From positions 310,001 to 374,000 of the forward strand of contig NZ_JBHUIZ010000012.1 of the NCBI RefSeq assembly GCF_042683165.1: 64,000 nt of DNA. The letters run 5' to 3'. This stretch comes from Tigheibacillus halophilus. Lineage in GTDB: Bacteria > Bacillota > Bacilli > Bacillales > Amphibacillaceae. Made by a program: the position numbers and the translations under genes. Of this stretch, positions 17,202-25,394 are shown in pieces (the stretch's first letter is position 1; each line of letters begins with the position of its first letter). The notes beneath the pieces were generated by a model. It was not told where the DNA came from and made no database searches. It worked only from the letters and a program-made list of their open reading frames with translations.

Positions 17202-18833
17202 TTGAATATTTGCAGTTTACGAGGTGTTGGCCAAACATATGGGGCGAATTTGATTTTTGAGAATATAACATGGCAAATTCCTATTGGAGAACGCATTGGT
17301 TTAATTGGCAGAAACGGAGAAGGAAAAACGACATTGCTTCATCTATTGGCAGGTATTTCAGTGCCTGCAAAAGGAACGGTTTCCTGGAAAAAAGGCAGCA
17401 GTCAAGGTATCTTGCAGCAGCAGCCGGATATCAAGGGAGAGGTAGTCGCAGTCTCCATTCTTTATCAAGCATTTTCCGAAACCCTGGCACTGAAAGAAAA
17501 AATGTCCGGAATGGAAGAAGCAATGGCCAGCGAATCAGATATGGATAAACTGATGGATATGATCGATAAATATGGCAAACTGCAGGAACAGTTTCAGGAA
17601 ATAGGCGGCTATGAAATGGATGCCCAAGTCAGAAAAGTTGCCAGCGGAGTGATGATTGACGATCTATTGGAGAAAACATGGCAGCAATTGAGCGGTGGCG
17701 AACGAACAAAATTCCAGCTAGCCAAGCTGCTTTTGTACGCACCGGATCTGTTGCTGTTAGATGAACCGACAAACCATTTAGATATTGCAGCGATCGAATG
17801 GCTGACAGATTTTATCAGACAGTATCATGGCACCGTTGTGATTGTTTCGCACGACCGCTATTTTTTGGATGAAACGGTCACGTCTATTGCAGAGATGGAT
17901 CAAGGGGAATTAATTTGCTACCAGACAAATTACTCGGACTATGTGAAAGAAAGGGAAGAACGGCTGATGCTGGAATTTCAGCAATACCAGGACCAGCAAA
18001 AAAAGATAAAAAAAATGAAAGCAACTATCAAGCGTTTGAAAGAATGGGCAAACCAGGCAACTCCTCCCAATGCAGGTCTTCACCGACGGGCAAAAAGCAT
18101 GGAGAAAGCGTTGGACAGATTGGAACTGAGAAAGAAACCAGTTTTGGAGCAAAAACAGATTGATTTGCAATTTTTGGGTAGCAATCGCAGCGGCAAAGAT
18201 GTGGTAGTCATGGAAAATGTGCATAAGCGTGTCGGAAATCGTGAGTTGTTTAAAGATGTGTCGTTACATGTCCGCTATCCAGAGCGTGTGGCAATTGTTG
18301 GGGAAAATGGATCGGGAAAATCGACACTTTTGAAGCTGATATTGCATCAGGAACAAGCGGATGAAGGAATCGTGCAGATGGGCAGTAATGTATCCATTGG
18401 TTTCTTATCACAGCATTTGCTGGAGGTAGATGAACAAGACCGTATCATCGATGCCTTTAGAAAAGAGGTGAAAGTCACAGAGGGGAAAGCCAGAAGTCTG
18501 CTTGCCAAATTTTTGTTTTTGGGCGATACAGTTTTTCAAAAAGCTGCCAGCTTGAGCGGCGGGGAAAAAATGCGGCTCCGATTAGCACAGCTGGTTCACC
18601 AGCAGCATAATCTGCTTGTTTTAGATGAGCCTACGAATCATCTGGATATTGATGCAAAAGAAGTACTGGAAGATGCCCTGGAAAACTTCTCCGGCACCAT
18701 TATTGTTGTCTCGCATGATCGTTATTTTCTGAACAAGCTTTTTCCAGTTACTTATCGTCTGGCATCCAAGCAACTGACCAAGTATGAAGGAAACTACTCG
18801 TATGCGAGGAGAAAATGGTCAGATCAGCGGTGA
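17202..18833 (+). CDS. ABC-F family ATPase (ribosome-associated; possible antibiotic-protection factor)
   Basis: 543 residues, two ABC domains in one chain and no membrane segments, the ABC-F layout. First Walker A GRNGEGKT at 36-43, signature LSGGERTKF near 163, Walker B LLLLDEPTNHLD near 186. An interdomain helical linker rich in Lys and Glu (about 245-320) would reach the ribosomal P-tRNA region. Second site GENGSGKST, signature LSGGEKMR, and LVLDEPTNHLD. There is almost nothing after the second domain. ABC-F proteins act on stalled ribosomes; one subset protects against macrolides, lincosamides, pleuromutilins or phenicols. I chose TTG at 17202 because GGAGGAG lies six bases upstream. The inducible leader upstream argues for a protection factor, but the sequence alone cannot name the drug. 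Confidence 0.9.
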   Translation: MNICSLRGVGQTYGANLIFENITWQIPIGERIGLIGRNGEGKTTLLHLLAGISVPAKGTVSWKKGSSQGILQQQPDIKGEVVAVSILYQAFSETLALKEKMSGMEEAMASESDMDKLMDMIDKYGKLQEQFQEIGGYEMDAQVRKVASGVMIDDLLEKTWQQLSGGERTKFQLAKLLLYAPDLLLLDEPTNHLDIAAIEWLTDFIRQYHGTVVIVSHDRYFLDETVTSIAEMDQGELICYQTNYSDYVKEREERLMLEFQQYQDQQKKIKKMKATIKRLKEWANQATPPNAGLHRRAKSMEKALDRLELRKKPVLEQKQIDLQFLGSNRSGKDVVVMENVHKRVGNRELFKDVSLHVRYPERVAIVGENGSGKSTLLKLILHQEQADEGIVQMGSNVSIGFLSQHLLEVDEQDRIIDAFRKEVKVTEGKARSLLAKFLFLGDTVFQKAASLSGGEKMRLRLAQLVHQQHNLLVLDEPTNHLDIDAKEVLEDALENFSGTIIVVSHDRYFLNKLFPVTYRLASKQLTKYEGNYSYARRKWSDQR

Positions 18834-18940
18834 GAGGTTGCGGCGAATGTATAAGATGTTGCCAGACTATTTCGTTTCCCAGGCAGTCGCCCCTGTGCTA
18901 CACTAAAAGCGTAAAATGATCATGAGAGGGGTTTGAATAT

Positions 18941-19765
18941 ATGCAATATGTCACTTTAAATAACGGATTGAAAATGCCGCAGCTCGGTTTCGGTGTCTGG
19001 CAGGTACCAGATGATGAGGCGACGCCGGCTGTCACAAAAGCTTTAGAAGTTGGTTATCGTTCGATTGATACAGCGAAAGTATATGAAAATGAAGCGGGGG
19101 TTGGTAAAGCGCTAGCTGCAACCGAAGTTCCCCGTGAAGATTTATTCATCACCACTAAGGTTTGGAACAGCGACCAAGGCTATGAAAATACATTGAAAGC
19201 GTTTGATGCAAGCTTAGAAAGATTGGGATTGGATTATGTGGATCTCTATTTGATCCACTGGCCGACACCGGAATTCGACGAGTATGTAGATACGTATAGA
19301 GCGCTTGAGAAATTGTATAAGGACGGACGCGTCAAAGCGATTGGGGTATGTAACTTTGATATCGAACATTTACAGCGCCTGCTGGACGAATGTGATGTTG
19401 TACCTGTCATTAATCAGGTGGAATGCCATCCATACCTGCAGCAGCGGGAGCTCTTCGATTTCTGTAAAAAACATCATATTTATTTAGAAGCGTGGAGCCC
19501 ATTGATGCAAGGCGGAGAAGTGCTGCAAAACGCAGCAGTACAAAAAATTGCTTCCAAGCATCGCAAAACGCCTGCGCAAGCAATTTTGCGCTGGCATTTG
19601 CAAGCCGGACATGTCGTCATCCCAAAATCAGTCACACCTGCTCGCATTGAAGAAAATTTCAATGTATTTGACTTTGAATTGGATCAAGAAGACATGAACC
19701 AATTCCAGGAACTTGACAGCAACCAGCGCAAGGGGCCTGCACCAAGTGAAATGAACAAAAGATAA
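18941..19765 (+). CDS. Aldo/keto reductase
   Basis: 274-residue NADPH-dependent reductase of the AKR superfamily ((beta/alpha)8 barrel), likely reducing aldehydes or ketones such as methylglyoxal or keto-sugars. The catalytic tetrad can be read: Asp in SIDTAKVYENE (about 47), Tyr in the same motif (about 52), Lys in FITTKVWN (about 77) and His in LIHWPTPEF (about 107). The NADP-binding signature IPKSVTPARIEENF is near 229-242. SD AGAGGGG is upstream. It lies between two genes that each have an attenuation leader. Confidence 0.93.
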   Translation: MQYVTLNNGLKMPQLGFGVWQVPDDEATPAVTKALEVGYRSIDTAKVYENEAGVGKALAATEVPREDLFITTKVWNSDQGYENTLKAFDASLERLGLDYVDLYLIHWPTPEFDEYVDTYRALEKLYKDGRVKAIGVCNFDIEHLQRLLDECDVVPVINQVECHPYLQQRELFDFCKKHHIYLEAWSPLMQGGEVLQNAAVQKIASKHRKTPAQAILRWHLQAGHVVIPKSVTPARIEENFNVFDFELDQEDMNQFQELDSNQRKGPAPSEMNKR

Positions 19766-19845
19766 TGTAACTCGGGGGCCGCCCCTCACCGCGACAATGC
19801 GTTAAAGCAATAAAGTACTCGCCAATTTGAAAGGAGTGATGTTTT

Positions 19846-19911
19846 ATGATTTCAATCCAAGTTAATCAATTAAGACATGCCTACATCAAAATGGAGGGAT
19901 ACTTGCTTTAG
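19846..19911 (+). CDS. 21-residue leader peptide upstream of the RsgA-type GTPase gene
   Basis: A short ORF with a strong SD (AAAGGAGTGATG) starting MISIQVNQLRHAY and ending in GYLL. It ends 36 bases before the GTPase start codon. Its last codons contain GGAGGGATACTTGC, which can pair with the sequence that otherwise sequesters the GTPase SD. This is the arrangement of Erm/Cat-type translational attenuation, where ribosome stalling in the leader exposes the downstream SD. No known leader peptide was recognised. Confidence 0.7.
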   Translation: MISIQVNQLRHAYIKMEGYLL

Positions 19912-19941
19912 CGAGCGGATTCCTCTGACTTCAAGGAGGAA
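19894..19941 (+). promoter_or_regulatory. Switching hairpins controlling the RsgA-type gene's SD
   Basis: Closed form: TTCCTC (19920-19925) pairs with GAGGAA (19936-19941), burying the SD. Open form: GAGG (19894-19897) pairs with CCTC (19922-19925) and CTTGC (19902-19906) with GCGAG (19911-19915), freeing the SD. The two forms share 19922-19925. Confidence 0.6.
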
Positions 19942-19946
19942 AACAT

Positions 19947-20987
19947 TTGAAAGAGTTGAACAAATTAGGGTGGATCGATAAAGATTTTCAAGGTGATATT
20001 GAACAAGTTGCCAGGGTGATGGCAGTTCAAAAAAACAGTTATTTCATAGCTGATGGCCGTATGACATTCATTGCTGCACTAAGCGGCAGGTTCCTGAACG
20101 AAGTAGAAAATAGTTTGGGTATGCCAGTGGTAGGAGATTGGGTGCTGGCGCAGAAATTGGTTGATGAGCAAAAAGCTGTTATTCAGAAATTACTGCCGCG
20201 GAAAAGCCAGTTCACCAGGCAGGCTGCCGGTTATAAAACGGAAGCCCAGGTGTTAGCAGCTAATATGGATATCGTTTTTATTACCAGCTCATTGAATCAC
20301 GATATCAATGCAAGACGAATCGAACGCTATGTTTTATCCACCTATGAAAGTGGTGCTGCGCCAGTTTTATTGTTGACCAAGAGCGATCTTGTTACGGCAA
20401 CGGAGATGGAGGATGTACGTCTGGCGCTGGAAAAGGTTGCAATAGGGATTCCGATTATCATGATAAGCTGTGTAACCGGCGATGGTATGGAAGAGCTGGG
20501 CACATTTTTAGAATCGGGTAAAACCGCTGTATTGCTGGGATCATCTGGTGTCGGTAAATCGACCTTGATCAATATTCTATTGAATCAAGAAGTGCAAATC
20601 ACTTCTGATATACGGGAAGATGACAGCCGGGGTCGTCACACGACCACCCATCGGGAATTGTTCCAATTGCCTAATGGCGCTTTGCTAATGGATACCCCGG
20701 GGATTAGAGAACTGCAATTATGGGATGGCGAAAGTGCTATGGACACAGCTTTTCAGGATATTGAAACACTGGCTGGCAACTGCCATTTCCGTGATTGCAG
20801 TCATGAAAATGAACCGGGCTGCCAGGTACAGGAGGCAATCGCCTCCGGCAGACTATCCGAAGAGCGTCTGAGAAGTTATTTTAAACTGCAGCGCGAACTC
20901 GCATTTGAAAAGCGGAAACAGGACCAGCAAGCACGGATTGCAGCAAAAAACCAATGGAAAAAGCTGACCAAATTGCGTCGGCGTTAA
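19947..20987 (+). CDS. rsgA: Ribosome small-subunit-dependent GTPase, RsgA-type
   Basis: 346-residue circularly permuted GTPase that checks maturation of the 30S decoding centre. N-terminal OB-fold (about 30-95), then GTPase motifs in permuted order: G4 LLTKSDL (about 142-148), G1 GSSGVGKST (about 196-204) and G3 DTPGIREL (about 250-257). The C-terminal zinc site is CHFRDCSHENEPGC, followed by a Lys/Arg-rich tail. TTG start, six bases after AAGGAGG. It is not next to prpC-prkC, where the main Bacillus rsgA sits, so it may be a second, conditionally expressed copy. The leader peptide and SD hairpin suggest induction when translation is inhibited. Confidence 0.9.
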   Translation: MKELNKLGWIDKDFQGDIEQVARVMAVQKNSYFIADGRMTFIAALSGRFLNEVENSLGMPVVGDWVLAQKLVDEQKAVIQKLLPRKSQFTRQAAGYKTEAQVLAANMDIVFITSSLNHDINARRIERYVLSTYESGAAPVLLLTKSDLVTATEMEDVRLALEKVAIGIPIIMISCVTGDGMEELGTFLESGKTAVLLGSSGVGKSTLINILLNQEVQITSDIREDDSRGRHTTTHRELFQLPNGALLMDTPGIRELQLWDGESAMDTAFQDIETLAGNCHFRDCSHENEPGCQVQEAIASGRLSEERLRSYFKLQRELAFEKRKQDQQARIAAKNQWKKLTKLRRR

Positions 20988-21021
20988 GCTTCTTTGCTGG
21001 GCCAATCTCCATAGACTAAAT

Positions 21022-21060
21022 AGAAAGCCAGTGTTCTCTTCATTGAACACTGGCTTTTTA
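21022..21060. terminator. Bidirectional terminator
   Basis: AAAGCCAGTGTTC pairs with GAACACTGGCTTT (13 bp) and is followed by TTTTTA; between the convergent GTPase and MgtC-like genes. Confidence 0.9.
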
Positions 21061-21108
21061 TTGCGGCAAACAAGTATATGCAATTTTCCACGCTATGAAT
21101 GCATGCCT

Positions 21109-21780
21109 TTATTGCAATTTCACAGCCGAGATCTCTGGTATTTGTTGCAGTAATCCTGCCAGTTCATTGCTGTCCCGTATTTTGCTGGATTGCAATTTGA
21201 AAGAGACAACATACTTGGTATCGGTTCCGGTTCCTTTCACTTTGACGTGATAATCCTTGATAGTCATATTTTGATCGCTTAATAGATGGATAATTGATTG
21301 TATTGCATCCCGAGAAGATGTCTCTGTGGTAAGCTGATAAGCTTTTGGTATAGCGAATTGGAATACACGCTTCAGTAATTCCAGGCCGACCAGCACCAGT
21401 ACACTGCCTGCAATACCAACTTCATATAAACCAGCACCAATCGCCAGGCCAATACCGGCAGTTGTCCAAATACCCGCAGCAGTCGTCAATCCGTGAATCG
21501 ACTGGCGCTGTACCAGTATCATACCCGCTCCAAGAAATCCGACCCCGCTGACAACCTGGGCGGCAATCCTGCTTGGGTCAAGCTCGAAGCCTTCTTTTCC
21601 AATAACATCGGCAAAACCATATTTGGATATGATCATGATAATTGCACTGCCAATAGCTACCAGGAAATGAGTTCGCAATCCCGCTTCCTTAAACCGTTTT
21701 TCGCGTTCCAGACCAATCAATGCCCCTAAGACGCCAGCTAGAATGATCCTAATCAAAAATTCGATATCTAGGTTTCCCAT
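21109..21780 (-). CDS. MgtC/SapB family membrane protein
   Basis: 223 residues. The N-terminal two thirds hold four to five hydrophobic segments with the family signature GALIGLEREKR at about 20-30, GVGFLGAGMI near 95-104, and GLTTAAGIWTTAGIGLAIG near 113-131. The C-terminal soluble part (about 155-223) resembles the ACT-like domain of larger MgtC proteins. The family is linked to magnesium limitation and membrane energetics, but the biochemical role is unsettled. Its start is 38 bases downstream of the alarmone hydrolase stop, so the two may be co-transcribed. Confidence 0.88.
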   Translation of the reverse strand: MGNLDIEFLIRIILAGVLGALIGLEREKRFKEAGLRTHFLVAIGSAIIMIISKYGFADVIGKEGFELDPSRIAAQVVSGVGFLGAGMILVQRQSIHGLTTAAGIWTTAGIGLAIGAGLYEVGIAGSVLVLVGLELLKRVFQFAIPKAYQLTTETSSRDAIQSIIHLLSDQNMTIKDYHVKVKGTGTDTKYVVSFKLQSSKIRDSNELAGLLQQIPEISAVKLQ

Positions 21781-21815
21781 TCATCCTCACACCATTTCAA
21801 AGAATAGTCTATATT

Positions 21816-22358
21816 TTATTGCCCAAATACCCGGTTTACCGCTTCCTTATACATAGAAAAAAATGGAGGGATTTCATCATCTTGAAGTCCATGATACATA
21901 TTCTGGGCTATTGACTGATTGTACCATTTCTGTTTATCATGACCTGCATTAAAAGCATTCCAGACGGAGGGGCCATGCAGTTCGATTTCTTTTTCCAGCT
22001 CCAGCAGATTGTCCAGCTTGTCAGCAACAATCAAATATTTAATTTCTTTATCAGCATTTTTGATCATCGCGATGGTATGCTCTTTACGTTCTTGCCAACT
22101 TTTAGATTTATCTTCTGTATGAGCAGCAACAAGCTTTTTTACCCGTTTTCCAAAGTTTCTTTCGATATCTTCCATTTCATACGGGGTATCTTCGACGACA
22201 TCATGCAGATAACCTGCACTGATGAGTGCTTCCGAAAAATGGTTTTTTTCAAGCCGTTCAGCCACTCGTATGGGATGGGTGATATAGGGCTCGTTCGATG
22301 TTTTTCTTTGCTGGCCCTCATGGGCTTTGATGGCAAACGCCTTCGCTTTTTCTTTCAA
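21816..22358 (-). CDS. Small alarmone hydrolase-like HD protein (Mesh1/SAH type)
   Basis: 180-residue single-domain HD protein. The layout fits (p)ppGpp 3'-pyrophosphohydrolases without a synthetase half: THPIRVAERL (about 27-36), YLHDVVEDT (about 50-58, the HD pair and the following ED), an EDKSKSW segment (about 81-87) and VADKLDNLLE (about 110-119). It may therefore degrade (p)ppGpp or a related nucleotide in the cytoplasm. TTG start at 22358, preceded by AAGGAGGAATATT. It is likely the first gene of a two-gene unit with the MgtC-like gene. Confidence 0.8.
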   Translation of the reverse strand: MKEKAKAFAIKAHEGQQRKTSNEPYITHPIRVAERLEKNHFSEALISAGYLHDVVEDTPYEMEDIERNFGKRVKKLVAAHTEDKSKSWQERKEHTIAMIKNADKEIKYLIVADKLDNLLELEKEIELHGPSVWNAFNAGHDKQKWYNQSIAQNMYHGLQDDEIPPFFSMYKEAVNRVFGQ

Positions 22359-22543
22359 AATATTCCTCCTTCATATAATCTAAACATTTCGTTAAATCAT
22401 GTGCAATCTATTATACGTTATTTATGGTGCAAGTCGCCACTGGTGTTCCAAAAAATAATTGAAAAGATCTTAAGTACGAAATGATTGTTGTTATGTTAAT
22501 TTTTGATATGATGAAGATAGTATATTTTAGGGGACGTGAGAAG

Positions 22544-23596
22544 ATGGAAACCGGAATTAATAAGCGAAAGACAGAGCATATCCGGCTCTGCTTGACAGAT
22601 GCAGTGGAAGGCGTTGAAAAATCAACTGGTTTGGAAGGAATTTCTTTTATTCATAACGCATTACCAGAAATTGATTTCCGTGACATTGACATGCAGACGA
22701 GTTTTTTGAACAAGCTGTTAAAAGCCCCATTTCTAGTGAGCTCCATGACTGGGGGTTCCGAATTGGCGGTACAAATCAACCAAAACCTTGCCAAAGCGGC
22801 AGAGGAAAAGGGATGGGTGATTGCACTGGGTTCTACAAGGGCGCTGCTTGAAAGCACGGCGCATCAAGATTCATTTCTAATTCGAAAATATGCTCCTTCG
22901 GTTCCGCTGATAGCTAATCTGGGTGCTGTCCAGCTGAATTATGGCTATGGTGCAGAGGAGGCGCAACGAATTGTCGATATGACAGAAGCAGATTCTCTTG
23001 TCCTGCATTTGAACAGCTTGCAGGAAGTTATCCAGGATGAGGGCGATGTCAATTTCGATAATTTGCTGCCTAAGATTGAAAAGGTATGTAAGACATTGAA
23101 TGTGCCAGTCGGCGCGAAAGAAGTGGGATTTGGGATCGATGGAGAAACTGCTCGCAAATTGTATGATGCAGGAATTTCCTTTATCGATGTTGCTGGAGCT
23201 GGCGGGACCTCCTGGAGCCAGGTAGAAAAATTACGTTCGCAAAATCAGCTTCATAAAGCGGCAGCAGAAGCTTTCAACAATTGGGGCAACCCTACAAAAG
23301 ACTGCATTGTTTCCGTGAAAAGCAAAGTGACAGGGGTTCCGGTCGTTGCAAGCGGAGGTATGAAAACAGGATTGGACGCGGCCAAAGCGATTACCATCGG
23401 CGCGGATGTAATCGGCTTTGCAAGGAAGCTTCTGGAAGCGGCAACCACATCGACTGAAGCGGTCATTAAAACGATGGACCAGATCGAACTGGAATTAAAG
23501 ATCACCATGTTCGGCATTGGCGCAAAAAATCTGCACGATTTAAAAAATACGAAGCGTGTGTCCATCATGGGCAAATCATTATTGGAAGAAGCATAA
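22544..23596 (+). CDS. fni: Isopentenyl-diphosphate delta-isomerase, type 2
   Basis: An FMN-dependent enzyme that interconverts IPP and DMAPP, the isoprenoid building blocks. 350 residues. Signatures: RKTEHIRLC near residue 7, FLVSSMTGG near 62-70, ALGSTRALLES near 90-100, NLGAVQLNYGY near 122-132, VAGAGGTSW near 210-218 and VVASGGMKTG near 265-274. The ATG at 22544 is chosen over the longer open frame from 22481 because GGGGACGTGAGAAG precedes it and it matches the usual N-terminus. Single gene with its own terminator. Confidence 0.95.
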   Translation: METGINKRKTEHIRLCLTDAVEGVEKSTGLEGISFIHNALPEIDFRDIDMQTSFLNKLLKAPFLVSSMTGGSELAVQINQNLAKAAEEKGWVIALGSTRALLESTAHQDSFLIRKYAPSVPLIANLGAVQLNYGYGAEEAQRIVDMTEADSLVLHLNSLQEVIQDEGDVNFDNLLPKIEKVCKTLNVPVGAKEVGFGIDGETARKLYDAGISFIDVAGAGGTSWSQVEKLRSQNQLHKAAAEAFNNWGNPTKDCIVSVKSKVTGVPVVASGGMKTGLDAAKAITIGADVIGFARKLLEAATTSTEAVIKTMDQIELELKITMFGIGAKNLHDLKNTKRVSIMGKSLLEEA

Positions 23597-23597
23597 A

Positions 23598-23632
23598 CAA
23601 AAGCCGGAGCGTTTATCGCTGCCGGCTTTTGT
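23598..23632 (+). terminator. Terminator of the IPP isomerase gene
   Basis: AAAAGCCGG and CCGGCTTTT form a 9-bp stem with a T-rich tail directly after the stop codon. Confidence 0.85.
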
Positions 23633-23656
23633 TTATGAAAAATAAACGCTGGGTAA
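23631..23656 (+). promoter_or_regulatory. Sigma-B (general stress) promoter of the ydaT-like gene
   Basis: GTTTAT, 14-base spacer, GGGTAA; the consensus is GTTTAA-N12-15-GGGWAW. It lies 111 bases before the start codon. B. subtilis ydaT is a sigma-B gene, which agrees. Confidence 0.72.
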
Positions 23657-23766
23657 TGATAAGCAATAGGATAAGTTCCAGACAGCTTTTCTTATGTTGG
23701 AAAGGCAAGTCTTCCGTATGAGGTTGATGATTACATGGTTTTCTAAAATCAAAAGGAGTGATTTCA

Positions 23767-24228
23767 ATGCCTTGGACAATGAATGACTATCCTTCATCTT
23801 TAAAGAATTTGGATCACGCTACAAAAAAGAAGGCAATCGATATAGCTAATGCGATGGTGGATGAAGGTTATGATGAAAACAGGGCGATTCCGATCGCTAC
23901 GAAACAGGCGAAAGAATGGCGCAGCAATGCCAGCAAAGAGGAAATAGCGGAGTATGCGGAATCAGGCCAGCCGACTACAAGAAAAAAAGAGGACACAAAA
24001 TATGAAAACAACCCGGAACGCCTGGAAGAGGGAGAAGAGGTTGTCTCCCATGAAGATGGTTGGGCTGTTCAATCTAAAAACGCAAAGAAACCTAGTAACA
24101 TCTATAAAAACAAAGATGATGCTGTAGAGCAAGGACGTAAAATCGCCAGGAATAAAGGGACGTATTTAACTATTTATAAGCAGGACGGGTCAGTCCAGAA
24201 AAAAGAAACCTTTGCAAGCAGGAATTAA
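23767..24228 (+). CDS. ydaT: YdaT-like general stress protein (DUF2188 C-terminal domain)
   Basis: 153-residue hydrophilic protein similar in order and sequence to B. subtilis YdaT. The N-terminal part has MNDYPSSLKNLD and KKKAIDIANAMVDEGYDE, a ChaB-like motif; a charged linker follows; the C-terminal part, HEDGWAVQSKNAKKP...GRKIARNKGTYLTIY, is the DUF2188 type. Molecular function unknown. ATG at 23767 with AAAGGAG eleven bases upstream. The sigma-B promoter upstream suggests expression under heat, salt or ethanol stress. Confidence 0.88.
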   Translation: MPWTMNDYPSSLKNLDHATKKKAIDIANAMVDEGYDENRAIPIATKQAKEWRSNASKEEIAEYAESGQPTTRKKEDTKYENNPERLEEGEEVVSHEDGWAVQSKNAKKPSNIYKNKDDAVEQGRKIARNKGTYLTIYKQDGSVQKKETFASRN

Positions 24229-24229
24229 A

Positions 24230-24376
24230 TTGACTTTGAAAAGGTATTTTTGCGCTGCGGGTGCTCGAGAGGGAAGATTTTGGCTTGAAGAAGAAGCCAA
24301 GCTGCACGTATGGCGTGTATTCTGCTTGTTCCGTCCTTCAATCAACCCTTTATTGGAGTTCAAACGAACCCGGTAA
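24230..24376 (+). CDS. Doubtful 48-codon ORF after ydaT
   Basis: The 218-base gap holds a TTG-started frame beginning two bases after the ydaT stop. It contains GAREGRFWLEEEAKLHVWRV and ends in LLEFKRTR. The SD is weak (CAGGAATTAAA), and the opposite strand is open for 75 codons too, so the frame may be chance. No family recognised and no other signal seen in this gap. Confidence 0.22.
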   Translation: MTLKRYFCAAGAREGRFWLEEEAKLHVWRVFCLFRPSINPLLEFKRTR

Positions 24377-24446
24377 GGTTGATTCCAATAAATCCGGTAT
24401 TTTTCTGCGTAAAACATAGAAACTAACAGTAAAGGAGGTTATTATA

Positions 24447-25292
24447 ATGGACTCACAGATGCATGATAGTAAAGACAATCGACCTATACCGATGACTTCA
24501 ACAGCTGACAAAAAATGGGAGCAAGTGAATGATGGCGTTTATATGTATACCGATCAAATAGTGAATCTGGCTGTCATCGAAAAAAGCGATAAAGCAGGAT
24601 GGAGTCTTGTTGATACGGGACTGCCAGGATCAGCACCCGAAATAAAAAGAGCTATTGCCAAGCATTTTCGCCAGGATAGTAAGCCGGATGAAATTATACT
24701 CACACATGGTCATTTTGATCATGTTGGCGGCTTAGTTGACTTGGTGAAGGAATGGGAAGTTCCTGTATATGCACATTCTCTTGAGTTTCCTTATCTGACA
24801 GGCAAAAAAGCTTATCCTGAACCTGATATGACAGTTGAGGGTGGATTACTTGCAAAAATCTCTCCCTATTATCCGAATGAACCGATCAATGTCAGTCCTT
24901 ATTTGAAAGAACTGCCAGAAGATATGGGCACTTTAGGCTTGCCGGAATGGGAATGGTTTCACACTCCAGGACACTCGCGCGGTCATGTTTCCTTTTTTAA
25001 CAAGCAAAAAGGGTTGCTGCTCGCTGGTGATGCGTTTATTACAGTGAAACAGGATTCTTTCTGGAAGGTGCTTGAGCAATATGCTGAAATAAATGGACCG
25101 CCAAGATACCTTACTCCAGACTGGAAACAAGCAAAAGACTCGGTTCAAAAGCTTGCTTCATTGCATCCGAAAAAAGCAATTACCGGCCACGGCCCGCCAA
25201 TGGAGGGCAAAGAACTGAAGGACGGTCTGCAAGCGCTTGTAGATCATTTTGAAGAGAAGGCAGTCCCTGATTATGGGAAATTCGTTAATTGA
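24447..25292 (+). CDS. Metallo-beta-lactamase-fold hydrolase
   Basis: 281-residue MBL-fold enzyme of the glyoxalase II/lactonase-like group. HGHFDHVGG (about 89-97) supplies the first metal ligands, TPGHSRGHVSFF (about 173-184) the next His, LLAGDAFIT (about 193-201) the bridging Asp and TGHGPPM (about 250-256) the last His. There is no signal peptide. AAAGGAGG lies 9 bases before the ATG. The substrate is unknown; lactonase or thioesterase activity is possible. It is followed by a DsbA-like gene on the same strand after about 100 bases. Confidence 0.85.
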   Translation: MDSQMHDSKDNRPIPMTSTADKKWEQVNDGVYMYTDQIVNLAVIEKSDKAGWSLVDTGLPGSAPEIKRAIAKHFRQDSKPDEIILTHGHFDHVGGLVDLVKEWEVPVYAHSLEFPYLTGKKAYPEPDMTVEGGLLAKISPYYPNEPINVSPYLKELPEDMGTLGLPEWEWFHTPGHSRGHVSFFNKQKGLLLAGDAFITVKQDSFWKVLEQYAEINGPPRYLTPDWKQAKDSVQKLASLHPKKAITGHGPPMEGKELKDGLQALVDHFEEKAVPDYGKFVN

Positions 25293-25394
25293 TTCAATCG
25301 TACAAAAGAGTTAGCTGTACAAGCACAATGCTACAGACTTAACAGGAGGGTGTGATAAAATAGGAGAATCAGGAAAAAAGAGGTGCTTATAAAC

